Assembly: GCA_008081395.1 (NCBI GenBank)
Contig: VMCJ01000040.1
Coordinates: 1 to 48,900 of the forward strand
Source: Rhodospirillales bacterium
GTDB lineage: Bacteria; Pseudomonadota; Alphaproteobacteria; Bin95
Direction of reading: 5' to 3'
Length of the DNA stretch: 48,900 nucleotides
Part shown: piece by piece, positions 19,690-29,854 of the stretch
Layout: each line of letters opens with the position of its first letter
Position numbering within the stretch: position 1 is the first letter of the stretch
Notes under the pieces: generated by a model
Databases searched by the model: none
What the model was told of the DNA's origin: nothing
What the model saw: the letters and a program-made list of their open reading frames with translations, nothing else
Made by a program: the position numbers and the translations under genes

Positions 19690-20691
19690 ATGCGAATTCT
19701 TATCACGGACAGACATCTCCTTGCCGACGGCCTCGAACAGGAAGCCGCCGGTCCTGATATCGAAATCGAAGCTTTTGCTAATCCAGAAGAGGTGACTGAC
19801 GACGCATGGGCACGAGCCGATGGGATAGTTACTTATCGCGGAGCCAAAGTCGTGATGGCAAATTTGGCAAAGATGCAAAAAGCCCGCATTGTAGTTCGCG
19901 GTGGTGTGGGCTTTGATGGACTAGACCTCAAAGCTCTGGGAGAGAGAGGCATCGCTGTTTGCACGGTGCCCGACTACGGCACAACAGAAGTGGCCGACCA
20001 TGCTATTGCATTAATGCTTGCTCTTCGTCGCGGACTTGATCGCTATGATGAGCGCATGCGAACGGATCCAAAAGGTCTTTGGCGTTATGTAGATAGCCCT
20101 TGCATCGACCGCCTGAAAGGAAAGACTTTTGGCGTATTTGGGATGGGGCGGATAGGCCTGGCAGCGGCTAGAAGAGCTGCTGGTTTCGACATGAATATTG
20201 TCTTCTACGACCCCTTTCAACCCGACGGATATGAACTTGCCACCGGATACACTCGCCTTAAATCAGCTGAAGAGTTATTCGAATTATCTGATACAGTTTC
20301 CATCCATTCCCCTCTGAATGAAGGTACTAGAGGAGCAATTAATGGAGACTTGCTTGGACGGATGAAGGAAAGGGCAATTGTGATTAATACGGCGCGTGGA
20401 CCAATTGTAGATCTAGATGCAATGTATAACGCTTTAAAAGCTGGAACCCCATCTGGCGCTGGCTTAGACGTCTTGCCTGAGGAACCCGCAAATACCGATC
20501 ATCCTCTGATTAAGGCCTACATGGCGAAGGAAGAATGGCTGCAAGGGCGATTGATGATCTCCCCCCATGCTGCATTTTACAGCCCACCTGGCCTACGCGA
20601 CTTGCGGTTCAAAGCTGTCGCGACTGTAGCTCAACGTCTTCGTGACGGTTCGGTTAGAAACTGTCAAAACCTTGAATATTTGGTGGATTGA
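19690..20691 (+). CDS. C-terminal binding protein-like D-2-hydroxyacid dehydrogenase
   Basis: VVRGGVGFDGLDLKALGERGIAVCTVPDYGTTEVADHAIALMLAL, FGVFGMGRIGLAAARRA, NTARGPIVDLDAMYNAL. Confidence 0.92.
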   Translation: MRILITDRHLLADGLEQEAAGPDIEIEAFANPEEVTDDAWARADGIVTYRGAKVVMANLAKMQKARIVVRGGVGFDGLDLKALGERGIAVCTVPDYGTTEVADHAIALMLALRRGLDRYDERMRTDPKGLWRYVDSPCIDRLKGKTFGVFGMGRIGLAAARRAAGFDMNIVFYDPFQPDGYELATGYTRLKSAEELFELSDTVSIHSPLNEGTRGAINGDLLGRMKERAIVINTARGPIVDLDAMYNALKAGTPSGAGLDVLPEEPANTDHPLIKAYMAKEEWLQGRLMISPHAAFYSPPGLRDLRFKAVATVAQRLRDGSVRNCQNLEYLVD

Positions 20692-23603
20692 TGCCTGACG
20701 GTTTCCGACACTCATCACAAACACTCATAACAGGTCAGCGTGTTGGCGACCCAAAGCTTGCCAATCGACTGTCACGAGCTGTAGAAGGCGACGTTTTCTT
20801 TGATGCCCCATCTCGTGGCCGTTACTCCACCGATGCCTCCATATATCAAATCGAACCTATTGGCATTGTTAGGCCGAAATCGATTACGGATGTAGAAGCT
20901 GTTTTAAAAATAGCTGCGGAAGAAGGTTTGCCAGTCCTTCCACGTGGCGGCGGGACGAGCCAATGCGGGCAGACTGTTGCTGAAGCAATTGTGCTTGATA
21001 CGTCCACCTATATGAATTCGATTTATGACATCAATACCGAAAGTAAGACCGCGAAAGTTGCTCCCGGCGTTGTGCTAGCCCAGTTAAACGCCCAATTAGC
21101 CAGCGAAAAACTCTTCTTTCCAGTTGATCCATCTACAGCAAGTAGATGCACAATTGGTGGCATGGCCGCCAATAACTCCTCTGGTGCGCGCTCGATCCGC
21201 TACGGCATAATGGCGGATAATGTTTTGAGCATCGATGCAATGCTTGCAAATGGTTCAACCCATTACTTTGGATGGGTTGACGGTGATGCGGAAAATGAGC
21301 TCGGTAAATTTCTTCAAGGATTAGCGCATCGCGAGCAAGAAGAAATAAATAAACGCGTGCCGAAGGTTCTAAGACATGTAGCTGGCTATAACCTGCATCG
21401 GATACAGCCACCAGGCTCAGGTGGCTTTAATATGGCCGACATTCTAGTCGGGTCAGAGGGCACACTTGGATTTTTCAAAGAGATAGAACTGAAACTGCAG
21501 CCTCTACCGGCAAAAAAGGCAATTGGCATATGCCAATTTCCAACCTTTAGAGCAGCAATGGAAGCAACCCAGCATCTGGTCACTCTTGATCCGGATGCTG
21601 TAGAGCTCGTGGACCGAACAATTATTGAACGCTCGCGTGCAATGCCCGCGTTTGCAGATATTGCGAAAATAATGTCTCCAGGAGAACCTCAGGCTCTATT
21701 GATAGTTGAGTTTTCTGGTGAAACTGAAACTGAACTTCTGCCCCGTCTCCAAGATCTAGAAGTCCTTATGGGGGATATTGGATGGCCTAACGCGGTTGTG
21801 AAGGTTACAGACCCACTCACTCAGCGCAGGGTTTGGGGCGTAAGAGAGGCCGGATTAAATATAGTGATGGCGATGACTGGAGATGCGAAACCAGTCTCTG
21901 TCATAGAAGACTGCGCCATCCCTCTAGAACACTTGGCTGACTTCACAGACAGGCTGACAGGCCTATTCGAACGGTACGATTCAAGTGGCACTTGGTATGC
22001 ACACGCCAGCGTTGGGCTTCTGCATGTTCGACCAATTCTAAATATGAAAACCTCAGAGGGCGCTGCCAAGCTGAGGTCTATAGCGGAAGAAGCCTTCGAA
22101 ATAGTAGCGGAATATGAAGGATCACATTCAGGCGAGCATGGTGATGGGAAAATTCGGTCAGAATTCATTGAAACCATGCAAGGTCCAAGACTTGCTCGAA
22201 CATTCGAAGAAATTAAGGAAAAATTTGACCCTGCAGATCGATTTAATCCAGGCAATATAGTCCGGCCGCCTAAGTTAGATGATCGCGGTTTGATGCGTTT
22301 CAAACCAGGTTACGGTGCCCGACCTATTCAAACTGGCTTAGATTGGTCAGTCTGGGGAGGTTTCCTTGGTGCTACCGAAATGTGCAACAACAACGGAACT
22401 TGCCGATCTCTCCAAGCGGGCGTCATGTGTCCAAGTTTTAAGGCCACTCGGGATGAAACACACGTCACCCGTGGAAGGGCTAATACGCTCAGATTAGCGC
22501 TTTCGGGTCAGTTAGGCGAAGAAGATGCAGCCTCTGCAGCAATGTCGGAAGCCATGGAACTTTGTGTGGGTTGCAAAGGGTGCAGGCGGGAATGCCCAAC
22601 GGGTGTAGATATGGCGCGTATGAAAATTGAGGTCGCGCATCAAGAATTAAAAAGAGGAAACAAGCCTGCTCTTGGCGATCGTATAACGTCATTCTTACCA
22701 CGAATTGCCCACAAGCTTTCTAAGTTGGGAAACATCTTAAACCTCCGGGATAGAATACCCGGGCTCGCATGGATTTCGGAAAAGACAACCGGTCTTGCAG
22801 CCCAGCGCAAATTACCAACCTGGTCACCAGATCCTTTTAAAGAAGAAGTAGGGGGCTCACCAATCGGAGACGGACTGGATGTCGTCCTTTTCGCTGACAC
22901 ATTCACCACGTGGTTTGAGCCAGAAAAGCCGCGAGCAGCAGTTCGCGTATTAAAAGCAGCTGGTTTTCGCCCCCACGTTATTCGTGGACCTGATGGCAGA
23001 GGACCATGTTGCGGGCGCACTTTCTTAGCAAATGGCATGATTGATCAGGCAAGGGAAGAAGCACTCAGAACACTTGACCTTCTGGAGCCATTTTTAAAGA
23101 TAGGCGCCCCAGTTCTTGGGCTAGAACCAGCATGCCTCTTTACGTTTAAAGATGAGTTTGTAGCTCTCAAGCTAGACGAAAGAGTTCAGGCGTTGGGAGA
23201 AGCCGCGCAACTCATTGATGAATTTCTTGTCTCGAAAACAACTGAAGACTTCAGAGCTAAGTTAAAAAATGGCCCTAAGAAAATATTGGTTCACGGTCAC
23301 TGCCATCAAAAAGCCTTCGGTGTTGCAGAAAAAACATTAGACGCTCTGCGGCTGATACCCGATGCAGAAGTTTCGATGGTAGAAAGCTCGTGCTGCGGAA
23401 TGGCTGGGTCATTTGGATATCAGAAGAAAAATCTTTCTGTCTCACTTGCAATGGCAGAGCTCAACCTTCTACCTGCTGTTCGTAAAGCAGATCCCGATAC
23501 TATCATCGTTGCAGATGGGACAAGTTGTCGACACCAAATAGAAGATGGAACCGGACGTCGAGCTTTGCATGCGGTTGAGGTACTAGCTAATTCGCTGCGC
23601 TGA
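20691..23603 (+). CDS. FAD-binding / Fe-S oxidoreductase fusion (YdiJ / D-2-hydroxyacid dehydrogenase-like)
   Basis: About 970 aa; FAD PCMH region LPRGGGTSQCGQTVAEAIVLD, CxxC-type clusters MCNNNGTCRSLQAGVMCPS and LCVGCKGCRRECPTGVDMARMK, CCG motifs GPCCGRTF and SSCCGMAGSFG. Confidence 0.92.
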   Translation: MPDGFRHSSQTLITGQRVGDPKLANRLSRAVEGDVFFDAPSRGRYSTDASIYQIEPIGIVRPKSITDVEAVLKIAAEEGLPVLPRGGGTSQCGQTVAEAIVLDTSTYMNSIYDINTESKTAKVAPGVVLAQLNAQLASEKLFFPVDPSTASRCTIGGMAANNSSGARSIRYGIMADNVLSIDAMLANGSTHYFGWVDGDAENELGKFLQGLAHREQEEINKRVPKVLRHVAGYNLHRIQPPGSGGFNMADILVGSEGTLGFFKEIELKLQPLPAKKAIGICQFPTFRAAMEATQHLVTLDPDAVELVDRTIIERSRAMPAFADIAKIMSPGEPQALLIVEFSGETETELLPRLQDLEVLMGDIGWPNAVVKVTDPLTQRRVWGVREAGLNIVMAMTGDAKPVSVIEDCAIPLEHLADFTDRLTGLFERYDSSGTWYAHASVGLLHVRPILNMKTSEGAAKLRSIAEEAFEIVAEYEGSHSGEHGDGKIRSEFIETMQGPRLARTFEEIKEKFDPADRFNPGNIVRPPKLDDRGLMRFKPGYGARPIQTGLDWSVWGGFLGATEMCNNNGTCRSLQAGVMCPSFKATRDETHVTRGRANTLRLALSGQLGEEDAASAAMSEAMELCVGCKGCRRECPTGVDMARMKIEVAHQELKRGNKPALGDRITSFLPRIAHKLSKLGNILNLRDRIPGLAWISEKTTGLAAQRKLPTWSPDPFKEEVGGSPIGDGLDVVLFADTFTTWFEPEKPRAAVRVLKAAGFRPHVIRGPDGRGPCCGRTFLANGMIDQAREEALRTLDLLEPFLKIGAPVLGLEPACLFTFKDEFVALKLDERVQALGEAAQLIDEFLVSKTTEDFRAKLKNGPKKILVHGHCHQKAFGVAEKTLDALRLIPDAEVSMVESSCCGMAGSFGYQKKNLSVSLAMAELNLLPAVRKADPDTIIVADGTSCRHQIEDGTGRRALHAVEVLANSLR

Positions 23604-23670
23604 AGAAGACCTTAATTTTCCGTTAGTCCCATTATTATGGCATTGTTGCAGCCTTAGTAACTCAAAAGCA

Positions 23671-24039
23671 TTGAACAACAACAATTTAGATGGGATTGAA
23701 AAATTGAAAGCCATAAGAAATTTGATGGCAATAATTCTGATATTAGCCCCCTCGACAGCGCATCTATCCGAGGTCAAAAATCCTGAAATTCAAGACGCAA
23801 GTTTCGTAAAACAGATTAATGCTCTGGAACAAGAACTAGAGCTCACAAAAAAGGCACTTGCAGAAGCCCAGGAGAAAGCAAAAACCGCGCTCGATGCCGA
23901 GGCTCAGGCTAAGAATTTAATTCAAGCCCAGATCAGTGACTTAGAAGATCAGCGCACTTATGCAATTATCGCTGCAGTCATAATGTTTTTATTAACTATG
24001 TTTGCATTATTTCGGAAACCAAGGCCAACCACATCATGA
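23671..24039 (+). CDS. Small hypothetical coiled-coil membrane protein
   Basis: 122 aa; N-terminal hydrophobic segment, heptad-like QINALEQELELTKKALAEAQEKAKTALDAEAQAKNLIQAQISDLEDQ, C-terminal TM IIAAVIMFLLTMFALF; stop overlaps the hyuA start (ATGA at 24036). Confidence 0.6.
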   Translation: MNNNNLDGIEKLKAIRNLMAIILILAPSTAHLSEVKNPEIQDASFVKQINALEQELELTKKALAEAQEKAKTALDAEAQAKNLIQAQISDLEDQRTYAIIAAVIMFLLTMFALFRKPRPTTS

Positions 24040-26099
24040 CATGGACAATTGGCGTAGACGTTGGTGGAACTTTTACAGATTTCCACGCCCGTAACGATGT
24101 TTCGGGAAAAGAATTGGTCTTCAAACGGCCATCAACACCACATGACCCAGGTGAAGCAATTCTCAAAGGCCTAGAAGAATTAGAAAAGGCACATAATCTG
24201 CCACTAACTGAAATCGCTAGGATTGCGCACGGAACAACAGTAGCAACTAATGCTCTGATACAGCGGAAGGGCGCATTAATAGCTGCTGTTGCAACCAAAG
24301 GCTTCCGGGACCTTCTCGAGATTGGCCGTCAAGTTCGTCCTCATATGTACGATCTCAATCTCGATAAACCAGATCCTCTTGCAAGCGAAGCAATGCGTTT
24401 TGAGGTTGCTGAAAGACTTAACTGGCAGGGTGAAGTAGTTACCCCTTTGACCGATGCAGAAGCGTCAAGGGTCGCGAAACAGGTAGTCGAAAGCGGAGCC
24501 GAAGCCGTAGCAATTTGCTTTCTTTTTGCCTACCTAAATCCCCAGCATGAGCAAAAATTAAGGGACGCAATACTTTCTCTAAAACCAGAAATGCGTGTTT
24601 CGATTGCTTCTGACGTACAACCAGAATTTCGCGAATACGAGCGTTTCCAAACAACTGCCATTAACGCCTATCTGCAACCTCGGTTGGCCAGTTATGTAGA
24701 ACACTTAGCGTCGGGCCTAAATCATCGCGTTGGCTCAGCGACGCTTGGCATCAATCAATCGTCTGGCGGCCTAATGTCCGCCACGAAGACTGCCGCATTT
24801 CCGGTGCGCACAGCTTTATCTGGTCCTGCGGCAGGCGCAGTAGGAGCTGCCTATGTTGCACGTAACGCGGACCGCCCTTTTGTTATTACCTTAGACATGG
24901 GTGGAACGTCAGCTGATGTCGCTCTTATCGCTAATGCTGATACAGAAATTACATTCCAACGAGACGTAGCCGGGTTTCCTATCAGGCTGGCCATGGTGGA
25001 CATCGATACGGTCGGAGCCGGAGGAGGTTCAATCGCTTGGTTTGAACGAGATGGATTGTTGAAGGTAGGCCCAATTAGTGCAGGTGCTGCACCTGGTCCT
25101 GCATGTTACGGCCAAGGCGGTACAGAGCCTACGGTAACAGATGCAAACCTCGTTCTGGGCCGCCTATCCGCCACAGGCTTACTGGATGGTGCACTTCCGT
25201 TAAACACAGAGTCTGCTGTGTCCGCTTTAAAGCCAATTGCGGACCGCATCGGCATATCTGTAGAGGAAGCGTCTCTTGGAATTTTGGCAATTGCCGTATC
25301 AAATATGAGTCGTTCAGTGCGTCGAATGTCGGTTGAGAGAGGTCACGACCCCCGTAATTTCACTTTAATGGCCTTCGGAGGAGCAGGCCCCTTACACGCT
25401 CGAGATGTTGCTGCAGAATTAGGAATGTCTGAGGTACTTGTGCCGCCTGCACCCGGCATTGTATGTGCCCAGGGCTTACTCGTCTCAGATCAAAAAGAAG
25501 ATTTTGTCGCAAGTGTGCGGCTTCCACTATCACAAACCGCAATGGCGGAAGCAGCTAAAATGATTGGGAATTTGGCTGAACTTGCCCATTCATGGTTTGA
25601 GTCCGAACGCCTTCCAGATGAAGGAAGGTCAATGGAGTTATCCCTTGATCTCCGCTATGTCGGACAAAACTTCGAGCTAATCGTACCTGCCGCCTCGGGG
25701 GCCAATCTAACTGCACAAGATTTGCCTGATGCAGAGACGCTAGCAAATCTATTTTTTGATGCACATGACCGCGCCTATGGCTTCCACGATGCAAGCGCAC
25801 CAATCGAAATTATAAACTTTAGAATGACAGCTCGGGGAAGACTTTACGAACAAACGCAGAAAAATGAGCGAAAAGAAAACTCTGGCCCACCTGAACCCGA
25901 GAGTACGCGAACCGTTTGGTTCGATAGTAACGCTGGGATTGAAACACCCGTATATCGCAGAGAAAAGCTCTACCCAGGACTTCAGTTTGAGGGGCCGGCA
26001 GTAGTTGACCAATTAGATGCAACTACGCCCATATTTCCAGGCGATCGGGTAGAGGTTTTGGCAGACGGTTCCATTCTAATTCGACTTCAAGGAGCCTGA
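24036..26099 (+). CDS. hyuA: Hydantoinase A/oxoprolinase family protein
   Basis: MTWTIGVDVGGTFTDFHARND; HGTTVATNALIQRKGA; FVITLDMGGTSADVALI; AFGGAGPLHARDVAAELGM. Confidence 0.96.
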   Translation: MTWTIGVDVGGTFTDFHARNDVSGKELVFKRPSTPHDPGEAILKGLEELEKAHNLPLTEIARIAHGTTVATNALIQRKGALIAAVATKGFRDLLEIGRQVRPHMYDLNLDKPDPLASEAMRFEVAERLNWQGEVVTPLTDAEASRVAKQVVESGAEAVAICFLFAYLNPQHEQKLRDAILSLKPEMRVSIASDVQPEFREYERFQTTAINAYLQPRLASYVEHLASGLNHRVGSATLGINQSSGGLMSATKTAAFPVRTALSGPAAGAVGAAYVARNADRPFVITLDMGGTSADVALIANADTEITFQRDVAGFPIRLAMVDIDTVGAGGGSIAWFERDGLLKVGPISAGAAPGPACYGQGGTEPTVTDANLVLGRLSATGLLDGALPLNTESAVSALKPIADRIGISVEEASLGILAIAVSNMSRSVRRMSVERGHDPRNFTLMAFGGAGPLHARDVAAELGMSEVLVPPAPGIVCAQGLLVSDQKEDFVASVRLPLSQTAMAEAAKMIGNLAELAHSWFESERLPDEGRSMELSLDLRYVGQNFELIVPAASGANLTAQDLPDAETLANLFFDAHDRAYGFHDASAPIEIINFRMTARGRLYEQTQKNERKENSGPPEPESTRTVWFDSNAGIETPVYRREKLYPGLQFEGPAVVDQLDATTPIFPGDRVEVLADGSILIRLQGA

Positions 26100-26102
26100 G
26101 GG

Positions 26103-27683
26103 ATGCCTACTCTAGACTCAATTGGCTTAGAAATTCTCTCCAATGCTCTCAAGTCCATAAACGATGAGTGTTTTGTGGCCCTCATGAAGGCCAGTTATTC
26201 AACAAACATTAAAGAACGACATGACCATTCAACCGCAATAATGAGTGCAAATGGTGATTTGATTGCTCAGGCTGATATGAGCTTACCAATTCATGTTGCA
26301 TCCATGAGTGGTCTGATGCGTTGCGTTCTTGAAAAATATGGTGGCGATATTCACGCCGGTGATATTTTCGTTGCAAACGATCCTCACACTGCTGGCGGCA
26401 CCCATCTACCTGACGTTAACTTTGCAGCGCCTGTCTTTATACATGACGAGCTTATTGGTTTTGTGTGCAACATAGCGCACCATGCAGATATTGGTGGAAT
26501 GGCTGCTGGTTCTATGTCGGGAGGCATGACCGAGATCTATCAGGAAGGGCTTCGAATACCAGTAACTCGAATTGCTCAGCGGGATGAAATTAAGCAAGAG
26601 ATTCTGGATATTTTTCTACTTAATGCTCGCGCCCCTCAAGAGCGCCGCGGGGATTACTACGCCCAGATAGCGGCCGCCAAGTTAGGTGTTCGCCGGCTTC
26701 ATGAGCTAGGAAGCCGCCATGGTGCAGAAACACTGAAAGAGGGATTTCAACAACTACTTAAACGCTCGGCTGACCGGATGGCACTTGCTTTAAAAGAAGT
26801 TCCAGATGGCGTCTATGAATTCGAAGACTTTATGGATGATGATGGCGTCAAAACAATCGATGTACTTCTTAAGGTCCGAATTGAGGCCAAAGCTGGAAAA
26901 CTCAGTTTTGATTTTACCGGCACAGCACCTCAAACAGCCGGCAATATCAATATGACATTGAATGCAACACAGTCTGCAGTCATTTTTGCCATTAAATCTC
27001 TGCTCGACCCTGAGGCGCCTAACACCCAAGCCGTTATTGATTGCGTTGATATACAAATTCCAAAAGGTACAGTTGCCAGTGCGGTGTTCCCAGCGTCCGT
27101 TGCTGGTCGTGCTCACACCTGCCAACGGGTAATAGATGTTGTGATGGGCGCGCTTGCTCCTGCTCTACCTACTCTTGTGCCCGCGGCACCAAATGGAGCC
27201 AATACAATGGCAGTTTTCTCTGGGATCGATCCTAGGTCTGGAGATCCATATGTTTACCTCGAAACAATTGGTGGAGGCGCAGGGGGCCGACCAACAAAAC
27301 CAGGTAAAGATGGGGTACAAACCGGCATAACCAATACATCCAATCTGCCAGTTGAAGCCATTGAAAATGAATATCCGCTTATGGTTCTAGAGTATGGGCT
27401 TGCGCCTAATTCAGGAGGTAAAGGCAAGCATTCTGGAGGCCGTGGAATTAGAAGAATTGTAAAACCTATTGGGCATCAGTGCATTTTTAATGGCGTAGGC
27501 GAACGATTCCGAAACCCACCCTGGGGACTTGCCGGCGGCGAAGATGGCGGAAGAGGCCGTTTTGCGATGATCAACGACAAAGGTGAGGAAGCACCTCTTC
27601 CAGGCAAAACAGGAGATAGAATTATCGAGCAAGGTGGTTCTGTATTGATGGACTCACCAGGCGCTGGTGGTTGGGGCAAGTGA
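26103..27683 (+). CDS. hyuB: Hydantoinase B/oxoprolinase family protein
   Basis: NIKERHDHSTAIMSANGDLIAQADMSLPIHVASM; NDPHTAGGTHLPDVNFAAPVF; AGRAHTCQRVIDVVMGAL; C-terminal DSPGAGGWGK. Confidence 0.96.
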   Translation: MPTLDSIGLEILSNALKSINDECFVALMKASYSTNIKERHDHSTAIMSANGDLIAQADMSLPIHVASMSGLMRCVLEKYGGDIHAGDIFVANDPHTAGGTHLPDVNFAAPVFIHDELIGFVCNIAHHADIGGMAAGSMSGGMTEIYQEGLRIPVTRIAQRDEIKQEILDIFLLNARAPQERRGDYYAQIAAAKLGVRRLHELGSRHGAETLKEGFQQLLKRSADRMALALKEVPDGVYEFEDFMDDDGVKTIDVLLKVRIEAKAGKLSFDFTGTAPQTAGNINMTLNATQSAVIFAIKSLLDPEAPNTQAVIDCVDIQIPKGTVASAVFPASVAGRAHTCQRVIDVVMGALAPALPTLVPAAPNGANTMAVFSGIDPRSGDPYVYLETIGGGAGGRPTKPGKDGVQTGITNTSNLPVEAIENEYPLMVLEYGLAPNSGGKGKHSGGRGIRRIVKPIGHQCIFNGVGERFRNPPWGLAGGEDGGRGRFAMINDKGEEAPLPGKTGDRIIEQGGSVLMDSPGAGGWGK

Positions 27684-27767
27684 AAACCAAGCAACCATCA
27701 AGCAAAAGCATAGCTCTCCGAAGCATATTATCTGATATTCAACCACATCAATGATCGGAGCATAAAA

Positions 27768-28256
27768 ATGTCTCAGCGATATTTTCCTATTTCATGGGAT
27801 GAGCTGCATCGTGATGCTCGCGCTCTTGCTTGGCGCCTTATGGAATTAGGTCCTTTTGATCGCATTGTCGCTATAGCCAGAGGAGGATTGGCACCCGCAG
27901 CAATAATAGCGAGGGAGCTCGACATTCGTCTTGTTGATACGATTTGCATCGTCTCCTACAGAGAAATTCAAGGAGAGAAGGCGGAAGAACGAGGGGCATT
28001 AGATATTTTAAAGGGGTTAGATGGAGATGGCACAGGGGTACTAATAATTGACGACCTGGTTGATAGTGGCGAAACAGCTAAGGCTGTAAAAGCTATGCTT
28101 CCAAAGGCTCACATAGCTACGGTTTACGCTAAACCTGCTGGCGTTCCACTTGCCGACTCCTACGTCACTTTAGTTAGCCAGGACACGTGGATAATTTTTC
28201 CTTGGGACGAAGGAGAAACCATCGCAAAAGCGCATGCGGCGGGTAAGCGAGCATGA
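27768..28256 (+). CDS. gpt: Xanthine-guanine phosphoribosyltransferase
   Basis: [40 protein letters not shown] loop [25 protein letters not shown]. Confidence 0.94.
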   Translation: MSQRYFPISWDELHRDARALAWRLMELGPFDRIVAIARGGLAPAAIIARELDIRLVDTICIVSYREIQGEKAEERGALDILKGLDGDGTGVLIIDDLVDSGETAKAVKAMLPKAHIATVYAKPAGVPLADSYVTLVSQDTWIIFPWDEGETIAKAHAAGKRA

Positions 28257-28263
28257 CCATTAT

Positions 28264-28512
28264 TTAATATCTTTTTGCTCCCACGTAGATGCAGGAGATA
28301 ATCTCATCTCCTAAGGCTCGCATGGCCTCAAGCCTATGCAGCCCTTCTACAAGAATTGTTTTTTCCCCATCCTGCCGAACCTGAATAGGCACCTTAAGTC
28401 CATCTTCTAAAATGCTCTCCGCCAGTTGATCAACATTAGCTTGATCTAACGTACGCTTGCGCTTCGCGGGGATATAAACATCTGCGATAGCAATGGACTT
28501 AGTTTCCATCAT
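28264..28512 (-). CDS. Stand-alone ParB/Srx N-terminal domain protein
   Basis: IADVYIPAKRKRTLDQANVDQLAESILEDGLKVPIQVRQDGEKTILVEGLHRLEAMRALGDEIISC; AGGAGG RBS before ATGATG (28512/28509). Confidence 0.8.
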   Translation of the reverse strand: MMETKSIAIADVYIPAKRKRTLDQANVDQLAESILEDGLKVPIQVRQDGEKTILVEGLHRLEAMRALGDEIISCIYVGAKRY

Positions 28513-28563
28513 TACCTCCTGTTGAGAGGACATGGTAACGCTCATTTAGCGAAGAGGCGACTG

Positions 28564-29595
28564 TTAAGTTTCTCCAAAATCTGAAGATAAACCTATCGCT
28601 TTGAGTACGCGCTCCACACCCTGAGGGGCTGTTATATCAGCAGCACAGACAGCTGCATTAACCTCCTGAAGCATCACTTGCACTCCATCTTTGTCTAGAT
28701 AGCCCCGAAGAAGGCGATCCTCTAGCATTGCTCGCATCCAACCTCCCTGTTGGTCTTGGCGACGCCTGTCGAATTCTCCGTTTGCCTGCATAACCTCTCT
28801 ATGCCGATCAATCTCTGCCCAAAGATCGTCGAGCCCCTCGCCCGATAAACCGCTACATTTCACAACAGGAGGCGACCAATACTGCGATGCTGGGACCATG
28901 ATATGAAGTGCGGCTGAATACTCCCTCCTCGCGGCTTCTGCCCTAGCCGCGTTTTCACCGTCGGCTTTATTGACAGCTATCATGTCCGCTATTTCTAACA
29001 ATCCTTTCTTGATACCCTGGAGTTCATCGCCAGCGCCAGGCAACATCAATGCCAAAAAGAAGTCTGTCATTTCCGCAACAGTAACCTCTGATTGACCAAC
29101 GCCTACGGTCTCTACTAACAAAACATCGTAGCCCGCCGCTTCCATCACCACCATTGTCTCACGTGTTGCCCGGGCTACACCTCCGAGGGTGCCAGATGAT
29201 GGTGAAGGTCGGATAAAGGCTCTAGAATCCGCCGCGAGATTGGCCATCCTAGTTTTATCGCCAAGAATACTACCTTGTGTTCTTGATGAGGTTGGGTCCA
29301 CAGCCAAAACAGCTACTTTTCTTCCATCACCTATCAATCGTTGTCCCAACGCCTCAATAAAGGTGCTTTTGCCTACGCCTGGGACACCCGTAATACCTAC
29401 TCTGTAGGACTGACCTGAGTGAGGTAACAGGCATTGCAGCATCTCCTGTGCTGCCTTTCGTCGAGAGCTATTATTACTTTCAACCAAAGTAATAGCTCGA
29501 CCAATTGCAGCCCTATCGCCTGCCAGCACACCATCCGCCAGCTCTTTGACAGTCTTCTGATACCGTTGAGAGGATGTGTTTGGTTCGGAGGTCAT
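28564..29595 (-). CDS. meaB: Methylmalonyl-CoA mutase-associated G-protein MeaB (ArgK family)
   Basis: GITGVPGVGKSTFIEALGQRLI; VLAVDPTSSRTQGSILGDKTRM; VLLVETVGVGQSE; MIAVNKADG. Confidence 0.96.
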   Translation of the reverse strand: MTSEPNTSSQRYQKTVKELADGVLAGDRAAIGRAITLVESNNSSRRKAAQEMLQCLLPHSGQSYRVGITGVPGVGKSTFIEALGQRLIGDGRKVAVLAVDPTSSRTQGSILGDKTRMANLAADSRAFIRPSPSSGTLGGVARATRETMVVMEAAGYDVLLVETVGVGQSEVTVAEMTDFFLALMLPGAGDELQGIKKGLLEIADMIAVNKADGENAARAEAARREYSAALHIMVPASQYWSPPVVKCSGLSGEGLDDLWAEIDRHREVMQANGEFDRRRQDQQGGWMRAMLEDRLLRGYLDKDGVQVMLQEVNAAVCAADITAPQGVERVLKAIGLSSDFGET

Positions 29596-29854
29596 CGCCT
29601 TAAACTAACTTTAAAGGTGTCGATGGTAGGTACAACTGGTATTGAACCAGTGCACCCCGCCGTCCAAAATCATTGACTGCACGCTGAATTACGAGCCAAC
29701 AAGGTTTCGGAAATTGCTGTTGCAGGTATGTCATTCGAATGCGCACTGTTAATCCTGATTAGAACGACTAAGTTCTTGATACTGGCAGATTTAAGGCATG
29801 CAGCCCAAATAAAAAATGTCAAAATGAGTCCACTCTTCTCTGGGGATCTAACTC

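Noticed and set aside
29434-29676. 80-aa ORF ending MVGTTGIEPVHPAVQNH
   Set aside because: The GIEPV-type tail is the familiar artefact of translating the antisense of a tRNA T-arm; supports a tRNA-like relic, not a protein.
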